Positions 15,486-22,849 of a stretch of 26,104 nt of DNA are shown here, one piece after another. The stretch lies in NCBI GenBank assembly GCA_052389555.1, contig JBQTHV010000034.1, positions 1-26,104 on the forward strand, written 5' to 3'. This stretch comes from JABFSM01 sp052389555. Lineage in GTDB: Bacteria > Gemmatimonadota > Gemmatimonadetes > Gemmatimonadales > GWC2-71-9. The position numbers were made by a program, and so were the translations under genes. Numbering within the stretch: the stretch's first letter is position 1; each line of letters begins with the position of its first letter. The notes under the pieces are model-generated. The model worked only from the letters and a program-made list of their open reading frames with translations. It was not told the origin of the DNA and made no database searches.

Positions 15486-16685
15486 GGCCCCACCGCCCGT
15501 CCCCGCGTTCGCGGCGCGGGCGGCCAGGAGCTCCGGAATCGCGCCGATCCGCGCGAAGGACCGCGCCTCGGCGCCGGTCCACAGCCGGTGCTCCTCCCCG
15601 TACGTCGCCACGGCCGGGTCCATCAGGGAATGGGGACTCCGGATGCCGGTCACCAGGAATCGGCCCGGCGCAAGCCTAACCCGCGTCTCTCCGCCGACCC
15701 GCCGTTGCGAGGCGGCGAACAGGGCCTCGATATCCCGGAGGGCAGGGTCGAAGTAGTGCCCCTCGTGCAGCCGGTCTCCGTAAAACCGGCCGAGCTGGTC
15801 CTTCCAGAACTGCTGCCACTTGGTGAGGACCAGCTTCTCGAGCTCCCGGTGTGCGGCAATCAGGACCAGAGCCGCCCCGGCTTCGAAGCCGATCCGGCCT
15901 TTGATGCCGAGGGCGGTCTCGCCGAGATGGATGTTGCGGCCGATGCCGCAGGCCGTGGTACGGGCGCTGAGCCTCGTCACCAGCTCGGGGCCCTCGAGCC
16001 GGGCTCCATCGAGACCCACCGGAACCCCTTCCGTCCATTCGATCACGCACTCCACCGGCGCCGGAACATCGGCCGGCAGGTCCGTCAGCTCGGCCGGGGG
16101 CCCGGCCCAGGAGTCGTGGGTCCAGCCGCCGCCCCAGGTGGTGCCCCACAGGCCGGCATTCACACTGTACGCGGAAGCCCGGGCCGGAACCGGAAGCCCG
16201 CGGGCCTCGAGGTACGCGATCGCCCTCTCGCGGGTTAGGCCCTCGTCCCGGATCGGGGTGAGGATGTCCAGCTCGGGCGCCAGCACCCGGAGCGCGATAT
16301 CGAACCGAACCTGGTCGTTGCCGGCGCCGGTGGAGCCGTGCGCGACCGCCCGGGCGCCGATGGCGCGAGCCACCCCTACGGTCGCGATGGCCTGCTGGGT
16401 CCGCTCGGCGGCCACCGAGAGGGGATACACCTCGCCGCGGAGCACGTTGCCCTGAATGAGGAACCGGATGAACCGGTCGAAGACGTCACGGCGGGCATCG
16501 ATCTCGTGATGGCGGACCGCGCCGAGCGCCTCGGCCTGTCGCCGGATGGCGGCCCGCTCGGGATCGGTGCTCCCGCCGGTGTTGACGTGGACGGTATGAA
16601 CCGCATAGCCCAGCTCGGCCAGCCGGGGCACGCAGTAGGAGGTATCCAGGCCGCCCGAGAAGGCCAAGGCCACCGGATTCTGCAT
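15456..16685 (-). CDS. argG: Argininosuccinate synthase ArgG
   Basis: 409 residues; joins citrulline and aspartate using ATP. The PP-loop SGGLDTS lies at 10-16, followed by the nucleotide and substrate motifs AHGSTGAGNDQVRFD and LTPIRDEGLTRERAI. The sequence resembles the Bacteroidetes-like ArgG form (HVNTGGSTDPERAAI). The C-terminal nine residues (ECRVPSPRS) come from a heptamer array. It is the first gene of the operon. ATG 16685 has no ribosome-binding site but lies 8 nt after a good -10 element, so the message is probably leaderless. 10-mers at 15675 and 16230. Confidence 0.95.
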   Translation of the reverse strand: MQNPVALAFSGGLDTSYCVPRLAELGYAVHTVHVNTGGSTDPERAAIRRQAEALGAVRHHEIDARRDVFDRFIRFLIQGNVLRGEVYPLSVAAERTQQAIATVGVARAIGARAVAHGSTGAGNDQVRFDIALRVLAPELDILTPIRDEGLTRERAIAYLEARGLPVPARASAYSVNAGLWGTTWGGGWTHDSWAGPPAELTDLPADVPAPVECVIEWTEGVPVGLDGARLEGPELVTRLSARTTACGIGRNIHLGETALGIKGRIGFEAGAALVLIAAHRELEKLVLTKWQQFWKDQLGRFYGDRLHEGHYFDPALRDIEALFAASQRRVGGETRVRLAPGRFLVTGIRSPHSLMDPAVATYGEEHRLWTGAEARSFARIGAIPELLAARAANAGTGGGAECRVPSPRS

Positions 16686-16722
16686 AATGCATAATTATGC
16701 GATCTTCCCGGAGAGACCGCAA
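16686..16722 (-). promoter_or_regulatory. Leaderless argG promoter with overlapping ARG-box-like operator
   Basis: On the minus strand TTGCGG (16722-16717) and CATAAT (16699-16694) are separated by 17 nt, a normal sigma-70 arrangement, and the argG ATG follows CATAAT by 8 nt, so transcription should begin at or next to the start codon. The 12-bp perfect palindrome GCATAATTATGC (16689-16700) covers the -10. With flanks it agrees with the ARG-box pattern TGnATAATTATnC, in an otherwise GC-rich region, which suggests ArgR binding there. Alternatively the AT-rich bases are just two GCATAAT heptamers (16682-16695) of the local repeat type. Confidence 0.6.
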
Positions 16723-16734
16723 GGGGGGGGCCTC

Positions 16735-17136
16735 CTACTGCCTCCCTCCGGGAATCAGGCCCCCCAGACCCGCGCCGATCAGACCGGCAACCAGGCCGGC
16801 GCCCGCGGCGCTCACCACCACCACCTCCGCGCCGAGGCCAAGACCGCCAAGCGGAAGGGCGACCAGGCTCCCGGCCAGGGTGCTCAAGCCACCCACCAGG
16901 GCCCCGCCGACGAGTCGGCGAAACCACTCGGGGCGAGGGATCCATCGCCCGAACAGAAAGCCGCCGAGCAGCGGAGGGGCCAATCGGAAGAAGGGTCCGG
17001 CCAGCCCCTCCCCCACCGGCACAACGGCCACGAGCGCCGACACTCCGGCCTGGACAGCGGAAGCGATCAGCCAGCTTACCAGGCCGGGGCGGCGCCGAAA
17101 GAGCTTGCTCCGCTCTGGGGGGAGCGCCTCGCTCAC
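16735..17136 (-). CDS. Small glycine-rich membrane protein
   Basis: 133 residues from GTG 17136, chosen because it begins 1 nt after the RidA stop; an in-frame ATG at 17187 would overlap RidA by 50 nt and add a proline/serine-rich stretch. About four membrane segments are visible (LVSWLIASAVQAGVSALVAV, FFRLAPPLLGGFLFG, LVGGALVGGLSTLAGSLVAL and a terminal one ending GAGLGGLIPGGRQ). No named family is recognised. It is probably co-transcribed with the exported RidA. Confidence 0.62.
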   Translation of the reverse strand: MSEALPPERSKLFRRRPGLVSWLIASAVQAGVSALVAVVPVGEGLAGPFFRLAPPLLGGFLFGRWIPRPEWFRRLVGGALVGGLSTLAGSLVALPLGGLGLGAEVVVVSAAGAGLVAGLIGAGLGGLIPGGRQ

Positions 17137-17137
17137 C

Positions 17138-17587
17138 TCAGGGGACGGCGGCGATGCACTCGATCTCGGTGCGGGCGCCCAGCGCAAGGCCGCTCGCGCC
17201 GAATGCGCTCCGGGCCGGCTTGTTGCCGGGGAAGAAGGTGACGTAGACGCTGTTCATCCGAGCCCACTCCCCGATGTCGGCGAGCATCACCAGGCACTTG
17301 ACGACCCGATCCATCGACGAACCGTTGGCTTCCAGGAGGCGCTTGATGTTGGTGAGAACCTGGCGAGTTTCCGCCTCGATCCCGCCGGCCACCAGTCGAC
17401 CGGCGCTGTCGGTGCCGATCTGGCCCGACAGGTAGAGCATGTTACCAACCCGCACCGCGGGAGAGAACGGCAGGTTCGCGGCCGCGCCGGTGGGTGCGAT
17501 ATAGCGAACTTGGGGTGGGCGGTCCTGGGCCAGCGCGACGGAACCGACCGCTGATAGCGCGATGGCGAGGGGGACAACCTGGCGCAT
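17138..17587 (-). CDS. Exported RidA/YjgF-family protein
   Basis: 149 residues. A clear Sec signal peptide (MRQVVPLAIALSAVGSVALA) precedes a full RidA domain: FSPAVRVGNMLYLSGQIGTD, QVLTNIKRLLEANGSSMDRVVKCLVMLADIGEW and the ending ARSAFGASGLALGARTEIECIAAV, with Arg at the position that binds the substrate carboxylate in enamine/imine deaminases. Usual RidA proteins are cytosolic; this one should act in the periplasm, so its substrate probably differs. ATG 17587 has GAGG 7 nt upstream; TTG 17593 is possible but worse. It is divergent from the OmpA-like gene. Confidence 0.88.
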   Translation of the reverse strand: MRQVVPLAIALSAVGSVALAQDRPPQVRYIAPTGAAANLPFSPAVRVGNMLYLSGQIGTDSAGRLVAGGIEAETRQVLTNIKRLLEANGSSMDRVVKCLVMLADIGEWARMNSVYVTFFPGNKPARSAFGASGLALGARTEIECIAAVP

Positions 17588-17652
17588 GAGCAACCTCGTT
17601 GGATGAAGGCGCCCGGAACAAACGCCTTCGCGGGGATGGTGTCAATTGGGGC

Positions 17653-17711
17653 GGGGCGAACAGGGCGTACGCCCTGTACGCCCTGAACGCCCTGAACGCC
17701 CTGTTCGCCCC
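17653..17711. repeat. Inverted 9-nt tandem array in the RidA-OmpA intergenic region
   Basis: Six phased nonamers: GGGGCGAAC, AGGGCGTAC, GCCCTGTAC, GCCCTGAAC, GCCCTGAAC, GCCCTGTTC, then GCCCC. The first 13 nt (17653-17665) are a perfect complement of the last 13 (17699-17711), and an inner palindrome GGGCGTACGCCC lies at 17663-17674. It sits in the 5' leader/promoter region shared by two divergent genes; the remaining part of this 281-nt gap holds the proposed ompA promoter. Confidence 0.93.
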
Positions 17712-17779
17712 GTAGTGTGCCTCCCGCCCGGGGCTCAAACGTCAGGACACTAGCTCCGCAACGCCCCGAGCCAGGGTGC

Positions 17780-17807
17780 TTGCGGGTTACGGCGGCAGGG
17801 TTATGCT
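17780..17807 (+). promoter_or_regulatory. Candidate promoter of the OmpA-family gene
   Basis: TTGCGG (17780-17785) and TATGCT (17802-17807) are separated by 16 nt. The -35 hexamer is the same as that proposed for argG. A long leader of about 60 nt follows, ending with a strong AGGAGG just before the ATG at 17875. The -35 overlaps a GCGGGTTACG variant of the dispersed motif (17782-17791). Confidence 0.4.
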
Positions 17808-17874
17808 TGGGTCGCGTTGAAACAGGGGATCAGGCAGACGCGACAGGTTGATCGTATGTCTAGGAGGGGACGCT

Positions 17875-19443
17875 ATGCGTAACCATCTCATCGTGGCCGG
17901 CCTCGCCGGCCTCATCGCGGCCTCCGGAGCCGCTTCCCAAGCCGCGGCGCAACAGCGGGGGAGCTGGGAGATCGGCGGGTTCGGCCGCTACACCGAGTTC
18001 GACGATAGCTACGAGATCTCGCGGCAGAGCGCCAATGCCTACGGGGTCGGCGGAAGGCTCGGGTTCTTCCTCTCGAGGAACTTCCTCATCGAGGCGGACG
18101 GCTCCATCACCTGGAGCGATGTCAAGGATTTCTTCGTTGGGTTCGAGAGTGTCGGGCTCGTCTACATGCCGTTCCATCTCCGCGTGCTGTTCAATAAGCG
18201 GTTTGGCGATGACGGCCCGATTTCCTGGTTCATTGGAGCGGGCGGCGCCTACAACCGCTACGGCAAGGAAATCGAAGGCGTTCCCGGATTCAAAGGGGAC
18301 GGTTTCGGGTCCGATTGGGCCGTCTCGGGAATAACCGGCTTCCGGTGGCACTTGTTCGACTGGCTTGCCCTCCGGGTCGATGGCACCATCGACTACATCC
18401 CCAACCCCAACAACGGGGACGCCGATCTCGTGGCCCAGTTCAATGGGATTAATGGGGACCCTGCGGACAACAACCTGAATCTCGCCGCCCAGGCAGGGCT
18501 CTCGCTTTTGCTGGGCGTCTGCAACAAGTCTGCCGATGGTACCACCATCTCGCCGACCTCGGCGAGCATTCGAACCGGCGAGACGGCCAGCTTCTCGGCA
18601 ACCGCCACTCACTGCGGCCGGCCGGATGAAGTGGCCTTCTCGGTGAGTGGGCCCGGCTCGATCGACAATCTGGGCCGCTACACCTCGACCACCGCAGGCA
18701 CGGCCACGGTCACCGCCTGCGGGCGCAAGAACCGCATTTGCGCGAATGCGGCGGTTACCGTGACCCCGCCGCCTCCACCGGTCACCGTCACCGCGTGCGA
18801 GCTCACCCCGGCCACGGCCTCGGTGCGAATCGATCAGCAGGTCACCTACACCCTGACCCGCGTCTACAGCGATGGGCGACGCGAGGCAGTGGCGGGCTTT
18901 ACGCTCGAATCGCCGGGTGGGGCGGTGGCGGGCGCCAGCGTCAGCTGGAGCACCGGAGGAACCAAGACGGTCACGGCGCGAGCGGAGAACTGCCCGGCCA
19001 TCGCCTCGGTCACGGTCGAGGTCGCTCAGCCGATCATGATCACGGTAAGCGACTCCGCCTTCTTCCAGTTCGACAAGACCATCGTATACCGGACCGCGGA
19101 TCAGGAGCGGCTCAACGAGCTGGCCCGGACCTTGATCGAGCACCCCGAGATCAAGCTGGTGATTGACGGGCACGCCGACGCGGACGGGACGGTGAAGTAC
19201 AATGAGGGTCTCGCCATGCGGCGGGCTGAGTCAGTGCGCGATTATCTCGCCCGGCAGGGCGCCCCGATTGCGCGCATGACGATCGTGCTCCGGAGTTTCG
19301 GCGAATGCCAGCCGGTCCAGCCAAACCGGACTGCCGCCGGCCGTGCTGCCAACCGCCGAGTCGAGATCCGCGAGTTCGGCAACACGCCGCCCGGCGAGGC
19401 CAGTGCGATGTGCACCGAAGCAGGCCGGGAGCGGCGTCCGTGA
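17875..19443 (+). CDS. OmpA-family outer membrane protein with barrel, Ig-like and peptidoglycan-binding domains
   Basis: 522 residues from ATG 17875 (AGGAGGGG upstream; an ATG at 17848 would add nine residues before the signal peptide). A signal peptide (HLIVAGLAGLIAASGAASQAAA) is followed by a beta-barrel region to about 215 (WEIGGFGRYTEFDDSYEI and alternating aromatic strands). Then come two bacterial Ig-like (Big_2-type) domains, about 225-300 and 315-380, separated by a proline hinge (VTPPPPPVTV). The OmpA C-terminal domain (about 390-500) has FFQFDKTIVY, IDGHADADGTVKYNEGLAMRRAESV and NRRVEIRE, which bind peptidoglycan. Likely role: tethering outer membrane and cell wall. It is alone in its strand context and ends at a long hairpin. 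Confidence 0.92.
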   Translation: MRNHLIVAGLAGLIAASGAASQAAAQQRGSWEIGGFGRYTEFDDSYEISRQSANAYGVGGRLGFFLSRNFLIEADGSITWSDVKDFFVGFESVGLVYMPFHLRVLFNKRFGDDGPISWFIGAGGAYNRYGKEIEGVPGFKGDGFGSDWAVSGITGFRWHLFDWLALRVDGTIDYIPNPNNGDADLVAQFNGINGDPADNNLNLAAQAGLSLLLGVCNKSADGTTISPTSASIRTGETASFSATATHCGRPDEVAFSVSGPGSIDNLGRYTSTTAGTATVTACGRKNRICANAAVTVTPPPPPVTVTACELTPATASVRIDQQVTYTLTRVYSDGRREAVAGFTLESPGGAVAGASVSWSTGGTKTVTARAENCPAIASVTVEVAQPIMITVSDSAFFQFDKTIVYRTADQERLNELARTLIEHPEIKLVIDGHADADGTVKYNEGLAMRRAESVRDYLARQGAPIARMTIVLRSFGECQPVQPNRTAAGRAANRRVEIREFGNTPPGEASAMCTEAGRERRP

Positions 19444-19453
19444 CGCTGTGGCG

Positions 19454-19572
19454 GTAGCGAGTAGGAGGTAGTAAGCCGGAGCTAGTGAGTAGGGACAAAC
19501 CCTGGCGGTGTTGGGCAGGTTACACCGTCAGGGTTGGTCCCTTCTTACTAGCTCCGGCTTACTACCTCCTTC
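19454..19572. repeat. Long inverted repeat between convergent OmpA and EamA genes
   Basis: A perfect 23-bp pair (19464-19486 with 19547-19569) extends imperfectly inward, to roughly 40 bp of stem. The arms again fall into heptamers (GTAGCGA, GTAGGAG, GTAGTAA, GCCGGAG, CTAGTGA, GTAGGGA on the left; TTACTAG, CTCCGGC, TTACTAC, CTCCTTC on the right). The right arm runs over the EamA stop codon and its last codons. Position between convergent genes suggests a two-way terminator or RNA 3'-end protector. Confidence 0.93.
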
Positions 19573-20464
19573 TGATGAGCACCACGCCGGTGAGAATCGA
19601 AGCTCCGGCGAGGAGAATGCGCGGCGTCACCGCCTCCCCAAGCAGCAGCCAGCCCAGCAGGATCGCCACCAGCGGGTTAACGAACGCCGAGGTCGACACC
19701 TTCTGTGGCGTGGACACCCGCAGGAGATAGACGAAGGCGCTAAAGCCCACCAGGCTACCGAAGACGATCAGGTAGAGCCACGCGATGACGACTTTCGGTG
19801 CGAAGATCGCCGGGCCGAGCCGGCTCCCTTCGCCCGCGAGCAACCCCGCCAGAACCAGCAAAGTGCCACCGCCGAGCATCGTCATGCCGGTGGCCATGGG
19901 GGCCGACTCATGGAGCGGTACCGCGTGGGAAGCGACCGACCCTCCCGCCCAGGCCAATGCCGCAGCGGTAAGGGCCGCGGCGCCGAGCAGATCGGCGTGC
20001 CGGCCACCGATGAATTCGCCGGGCGCCACGAGCAGCGCTACCCCCAGGAGACCGAGCAGGATGCCGGCTCCGACCCGCAGGGGCGGCCGCTTCCACCCCA
20101 CTCGAGCGCTTTCGAACACCGCGGTGAACAGGGGAGAAGTCGCGGCGAGCAAAGCCGTCAGCCCCGACGGTATCCTGGTCTCGGCCCACGAGACCCCGCC
20201 ATTCCCAAACAGGAAGAACAGTGCACCGAGGCCGAGCCCGTACGCCCAAACCCTGACACCGGGCGCCGGGGTGCCGCTCCGGCGCGCCCATCCATAGAGG
20301 ATGGCCCCCGCGACGAGGAAGCGGCTTCCCGCCGCCAGGAGTGGGGGTGCCTCGAGCACCACGACCCGAATGGCGAGGTAAGTAGAGCCCCACAGGATGT
20401 AGATCGCGGCGAATGCCCAGAACACCAGCTGCGAGCTGCGAGGGGCGAGGTCCGAGGACCTCAA
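19562..20464 (-). CDS. EamA (DMT superfamily) transporter
   Basis: 300 residues with ten membrane helices in two five-helix EamA repeats. N-terminal signature: FAAIYILWGSTYLAIRVVV; second repeat: LLAGEGSRLGPAIFAPKVVIAWLYLIVFGSLVGFSAFVYLL ending ILTGVVLIRRR. Family members export or import amino acids and other small metabolites across the inner membrane. The start is TTG 20464, forming a TTGA overlap with the AI-2E transporter stop with GAGGAG some 12 nt upstream; a GTG at about 20430 is a weaker alternative. GCGGGTTAAC variant at 19672-19681. Confidence 0.88.
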   Translation of the reverse strand: MRSSDLAPRSSQLVFWAFAAIYILWGSTYLAIRVVVLEAPPLLAAGSRFLVAGAILYGWARRSGTPAPGVRVWAYGLGLGALFFLFGNGGVSWAETRIPSGLTALLAATSPLFTAVFESARVGWKRPPLRVGAGILLGLLGVALLVAPGEFIGGRHADLLGAAALTAAALAWAGGSVASHAVPLHESAPMATGMTMLGGGTLLVLAGLLAGEGSRLGPAIFAPKVVIAWLYLIVFGSLVGFSAFVYLLRVSTPQKVSTSAFVNPLVAILLGWLLLGEAVTPRILLAGASILTGVVLIRRR

Positions 20465-21450
20465 GCGGTCACATACTCCTCGCGGTACATCCGGATCAGC
20501 TCGAAGAAATAGGACAGTGCCAGGGGACCGATGAGGAGGCCGAGCAGGCCGAAGTAGCTGATTCCCGCGATGGCGCCCACCAGCGTAATCATCGGGTGAA
20601 TCCGAGTGTACTGCTTCACCACCCAGCTATGGATCGGAGTGCCGACATAACCCGCAACGACGCCGATGACGGTCAGGACGATGACTCCGCCGAACCGCCC
20701 GTCCAGCGCCAGCGAAATGGCACCGGGAATCCAGACGATCCCTGATCCCAGGAGGGGGAGAATCGCGAAAATCACGGTGATGACGCTCCAGAACAACGGA
20801 TTGCTGAGCCCGGTGACCCAGAAGCCGAACCCGATCAGCACTCCGCTGATGAGGGCGGTGACCCCGGTGCCGACCACCGTCGCCAGGGTCACCGCGCGGA
20901 AGCGATCCCGCAACGCCTCGACGTTTGCCTCCGAGAAGGGAACGTAATGGCGCAGGCTCTCCCAGCCTCTACCGCTGCCCACCAGCATATAGAACAGACC
21001 GAAGAACGAGAGGAGGAGATTGAGGGTGAAGTGGGTCGCGGTACCGATGAAACCGAGCGCGCTGGTGCCCAGCCAGGTGATCAGGGAGCGCCCGATTCCG
21101 GCGAGCTCGGGACCCAGCTGGAACTGCCCGATCCGCAGCATCGCGAGCCGCGCCAGGACCGGGCTGTTGACCAAGTTCGTGGCGATAGCCTGCCCCTGAG
21201 TGACCAGCATGCCGATCAGCCAGACTCCCGGCAGGACGATCAGCAGGAAGGCGATGACGATGACGAGGATAGCTGCGGCGGTTCGCCCGATCCTCGGCGC
21301 GATTTTGCGGTGCAGCGGGGCGAAGAGCACGAACAGCACCGGCGCACCGAGCAGCCCGGTGGCGTAGGGAAGCAGCGCTACGAATACGGCGGCCGCGAGC
21401 AGCGCGATCAGCAGGGCGGCCCGCTGCTTGTCGCTCTCCAGGAACGGCAT
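20461..21450 (-). CDS. AI-2E family transporter
   Basis: 329 residues with about eight membrane helices. Family features: N-terminal helix pairs with VLFVLFAPLHRKI, the periplasmic helix region, and the late LPLLGSGIVWIPGAISLALDGRFGGVIVL and ISYFGLLGLLIGPLALSYFFELI. Known members (TqsA, YdiK, Na+/H+ antiporters) differ in substrate, so none is assigned. Coupled by 4 nt to the EamA gene. GCGGGTTATG variant at 20646-20655, in the frame where GCGGGTTAGG would read as a stop. Confidence 0.88.
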   Translation of the reverse strand: MPFLESDKQRAALLIALLAAAVFVALLPYATGLLGAPVLFVLFAPLHRKIAPRIGRTAAAILVIVIAFLLIVLPGVWLIGMLVTQGQAIATNLVNSPVLARLAMLRIGQFQLGPELAGIGRSLITWLGTSALGFIGTATHFTLNLLLSFFGLFYMLVGSGRGWESLRHYVPFSEANVEALRDRFRAVTLATVVGTGVTALISGVLIGFGFWVTGLSNPLFWSVITVIFAILPLLGSGIVWIPGAISLALDGRFGGVIVLTVIGVVAGYVGTPIHSWVVKQYTRIHPMITLVGAIAGISYFGLLGLLIGPLALSYFFELIRMYREEYVTA

Positions 21451-21466
21451 GGGGCGGAAAGGTAGC

Positions 21467-22150
21467 TCAGCGGGTTATCGGTTCCAACACCTTCCAGACA
21501 TTCTCCGCCATGATGCGATGGCCCGCCGCGGTGGGGTGAATGCCGTCCACCTGATTCAGTGAATCGACCCCACCGACGCCGGCCAGAAGAAACGGCACCA
21601 GCGCGGCGCCATTGGCGCGAGCGACGGCGGGAAAGATCGCGCGGAAGCGCCTGCCGTATTCGCGGCCCAGATTGGGAAGCGCTTCCATGCCGACCACGGC
21701 CAGCCGGGGCGACGGCTGGGTTTGCTTCGCGCGATCGAGAATCGCCTGGAGCCGGGCTTTGACCGAGTCCGGGTTCTGTCCCCGGAGGGCATCGTTGGCG
21801 CCGGTCTCGACGACGAGCATTGCCACCGAATCTCTCGCGAGCAACCAATCGACCCGAGTGAGCGCGCCGGCCGAACTCTCGCCGCTCACCCCGGCATTCA
21901 CTACCCGATAGTGCCGGCCCGCCGAATCGAGCTTCTGCTGGATCAGCGCGGGATAGGCTTGGGTACCCGGACTGCCGAGGCCTTGACCGGCAGTCAGGCT
22001 GGTACCCAGAAACAGAATCACGGGACGGGAATCGGGAGTTGGGAGTCGGGAGTCGGGGATCGCGATAGAGTCCCGATTCCCGATTCCCGACTCCCGATTC
22101 CCGCAGGCCGCTGAAACGACCACCGCCGCCAGCAGGTACCTCGCTATCAT
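21467..22150 (-). CDS. tesA: SGNH/GDSL esterase, TesA-like, with heptamer-encoded linker
   Basis: 227 residues. SGNH blocks: FLGTSLTAG with nucleophile Ser51 (block I), VNAGVSGESSAG (block II Gly), GANDALRG (block III Asn) and DGIHPTAAGH with the Asp-His pair. TesA-type enzymes are periplasmic acyl-CoA thioesterase/lysophospholipase proteins. The N-terminal hydrophobic segment (YLLAAVVVSAAC) is a signal peptide with a possible lipobox at Cys16. Residues 16-42 are wholly encoded by the 77-nt heptamer palindrome and precede the enzyme core. It is divergent from a ybbA-ybbP pair, the same neighbourhood as E. coli tesA. The gap between the two starts is only 18 nt. GCGGGTTATC variant at 21470. 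Confidence 0.88.
   Translation of the reverse strand: MIARYLLAAVVVSAACGNRESGIGNRDSIAIPDSRLPTPDSRPVILFLGTSLTAGQGLGSPGTQAYPALIQQKLDSAGRHYRVVNAGVSGESSAGALTRVDWLLARDSVAMLVVETGANDALRGQNPDSVKARLQAILDRAKQTQPSPRLAVVGMEALPNLGREYGRRFRAIFPAVARANGAALVPFLLAGVGGVDSLNQVDGIHPTAAGHRIMAENVWKVLEPITR
22027..22103. repeat. Eleven phased heptamers in an inverted arrangement inside tesA
   Basis: The 77 nt divide exactly into five units of one orientation (GGGAATC, GGGAGTT, GGGAGTC, GGGAGTC, GGGGATC), one spacer unit (GCGATAG), and five units of the complement (AGTCCCG, ATTCCCG, ATTCCCG, ACTCCCG, ATTCCCG). It encodes the linker between signal peptide and enzyme core and would form a hairpin of about 30 bp with a tiny loop near the 5' end of the mRNA. 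Confidence 0.95.
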
Positions 22151-22168
22151 TCGCCGTCCTACCCTCCC

Positions 22169-22849
22169 ATGGGTTTACTCATGCTGCGTTGCGAATCACT
22201 GACTCAGACCTATCTCTCGGGCGGGCGTCCGCTCACGGTATTGAACGATATCAGCTTTTCCCTCGACGCCGGCGGCTTCCTCGCCATTCTCGGGCCGAGT
22301 GGAAGCGGCAAGACGACTCTGCTGGGCCTGCTGGCCGGCCTTGACCGGCCCACTGCGGGCCGGATCCAGCTCGCGGGCCAGGACCTCGGTTCGCTTACCG
22401 AAGATCAACGGGCCCGGCTCCGGGCCGAGAAGGTAGGCTTCGTCTTCCAGTCGTTTCAGTTGATCCCCACGCTCACCGCGAAAGAAAACGTCCAGGTGCC
22501 GCTCGAGCTTCGGGGCGAAGGGCCTCAGGCGAGGGCGGAGGAGCTACTCGATCGAGTCGGACTCGGCGACCGCATGCAGCACTATCCGGCCCAGCTTTCC
22601 GGCGGCGAGCAACAGCGCGTCGCGCTGGCACGGGCATTCAGCATCCGGCCTCAGATTCTCTTTGCCGATGAGCCTACCGGAAACCTCGACGCCGCGACCG
22701 GCGCAGTGATCATCGATCTCATGGTCTCCATGAACCAGGAGCAGGGAACCACCCTGGTGATGGTGACGCACGACACCGCGCTGGCCTCGCGGGCCCGGCG
22801 CACCATCCGGCTGCTCGACGGCCGCATCGTAGAAGACACCGGCTCATGA
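22169..22849 (+). CDS. ybbA: ABC transporter ATP-binding protein, YbbA/LolD type
   Basis: 226 residues. Walker A GPSGSGKTT, Q-loop VFQSFQLIP, signature LSGGEQQRVALARAF, Walker B ILFADEPTGNLD and switch VMVTHD are all intact, with the MacB/LolD-class pattern. It pairs with the FtsX-like permease that follows (ATGA overlap). Upstream sequence shows no good ribosome-binding site for ATG 22169 or for the second ATG at 22181, so either start is possible. The set with the divergent TesA-like esterase matches the E. coli tesA-ybbAP order. Confidence 0.92.
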   Translation: MGLLMLRCESLTQTYLSGGRPLTVLNDISFSLDAGGFLAILGPSGSGKTTLLGLLAGLDRPTAGRIQLAGQDLGSLTEDQRARLRAEKVGFVFQSFQLIPTLTAKENVQVPLELRGEGPQARAEELLDRVGLGDRMQHYPAQLSGGEQQRVALARAFSIRPQILFADEPTGNLDAATGAVIIDLMVSMNQEQGTTLVMVTHDTALASRARRTIRLLDGRIVEDTGS

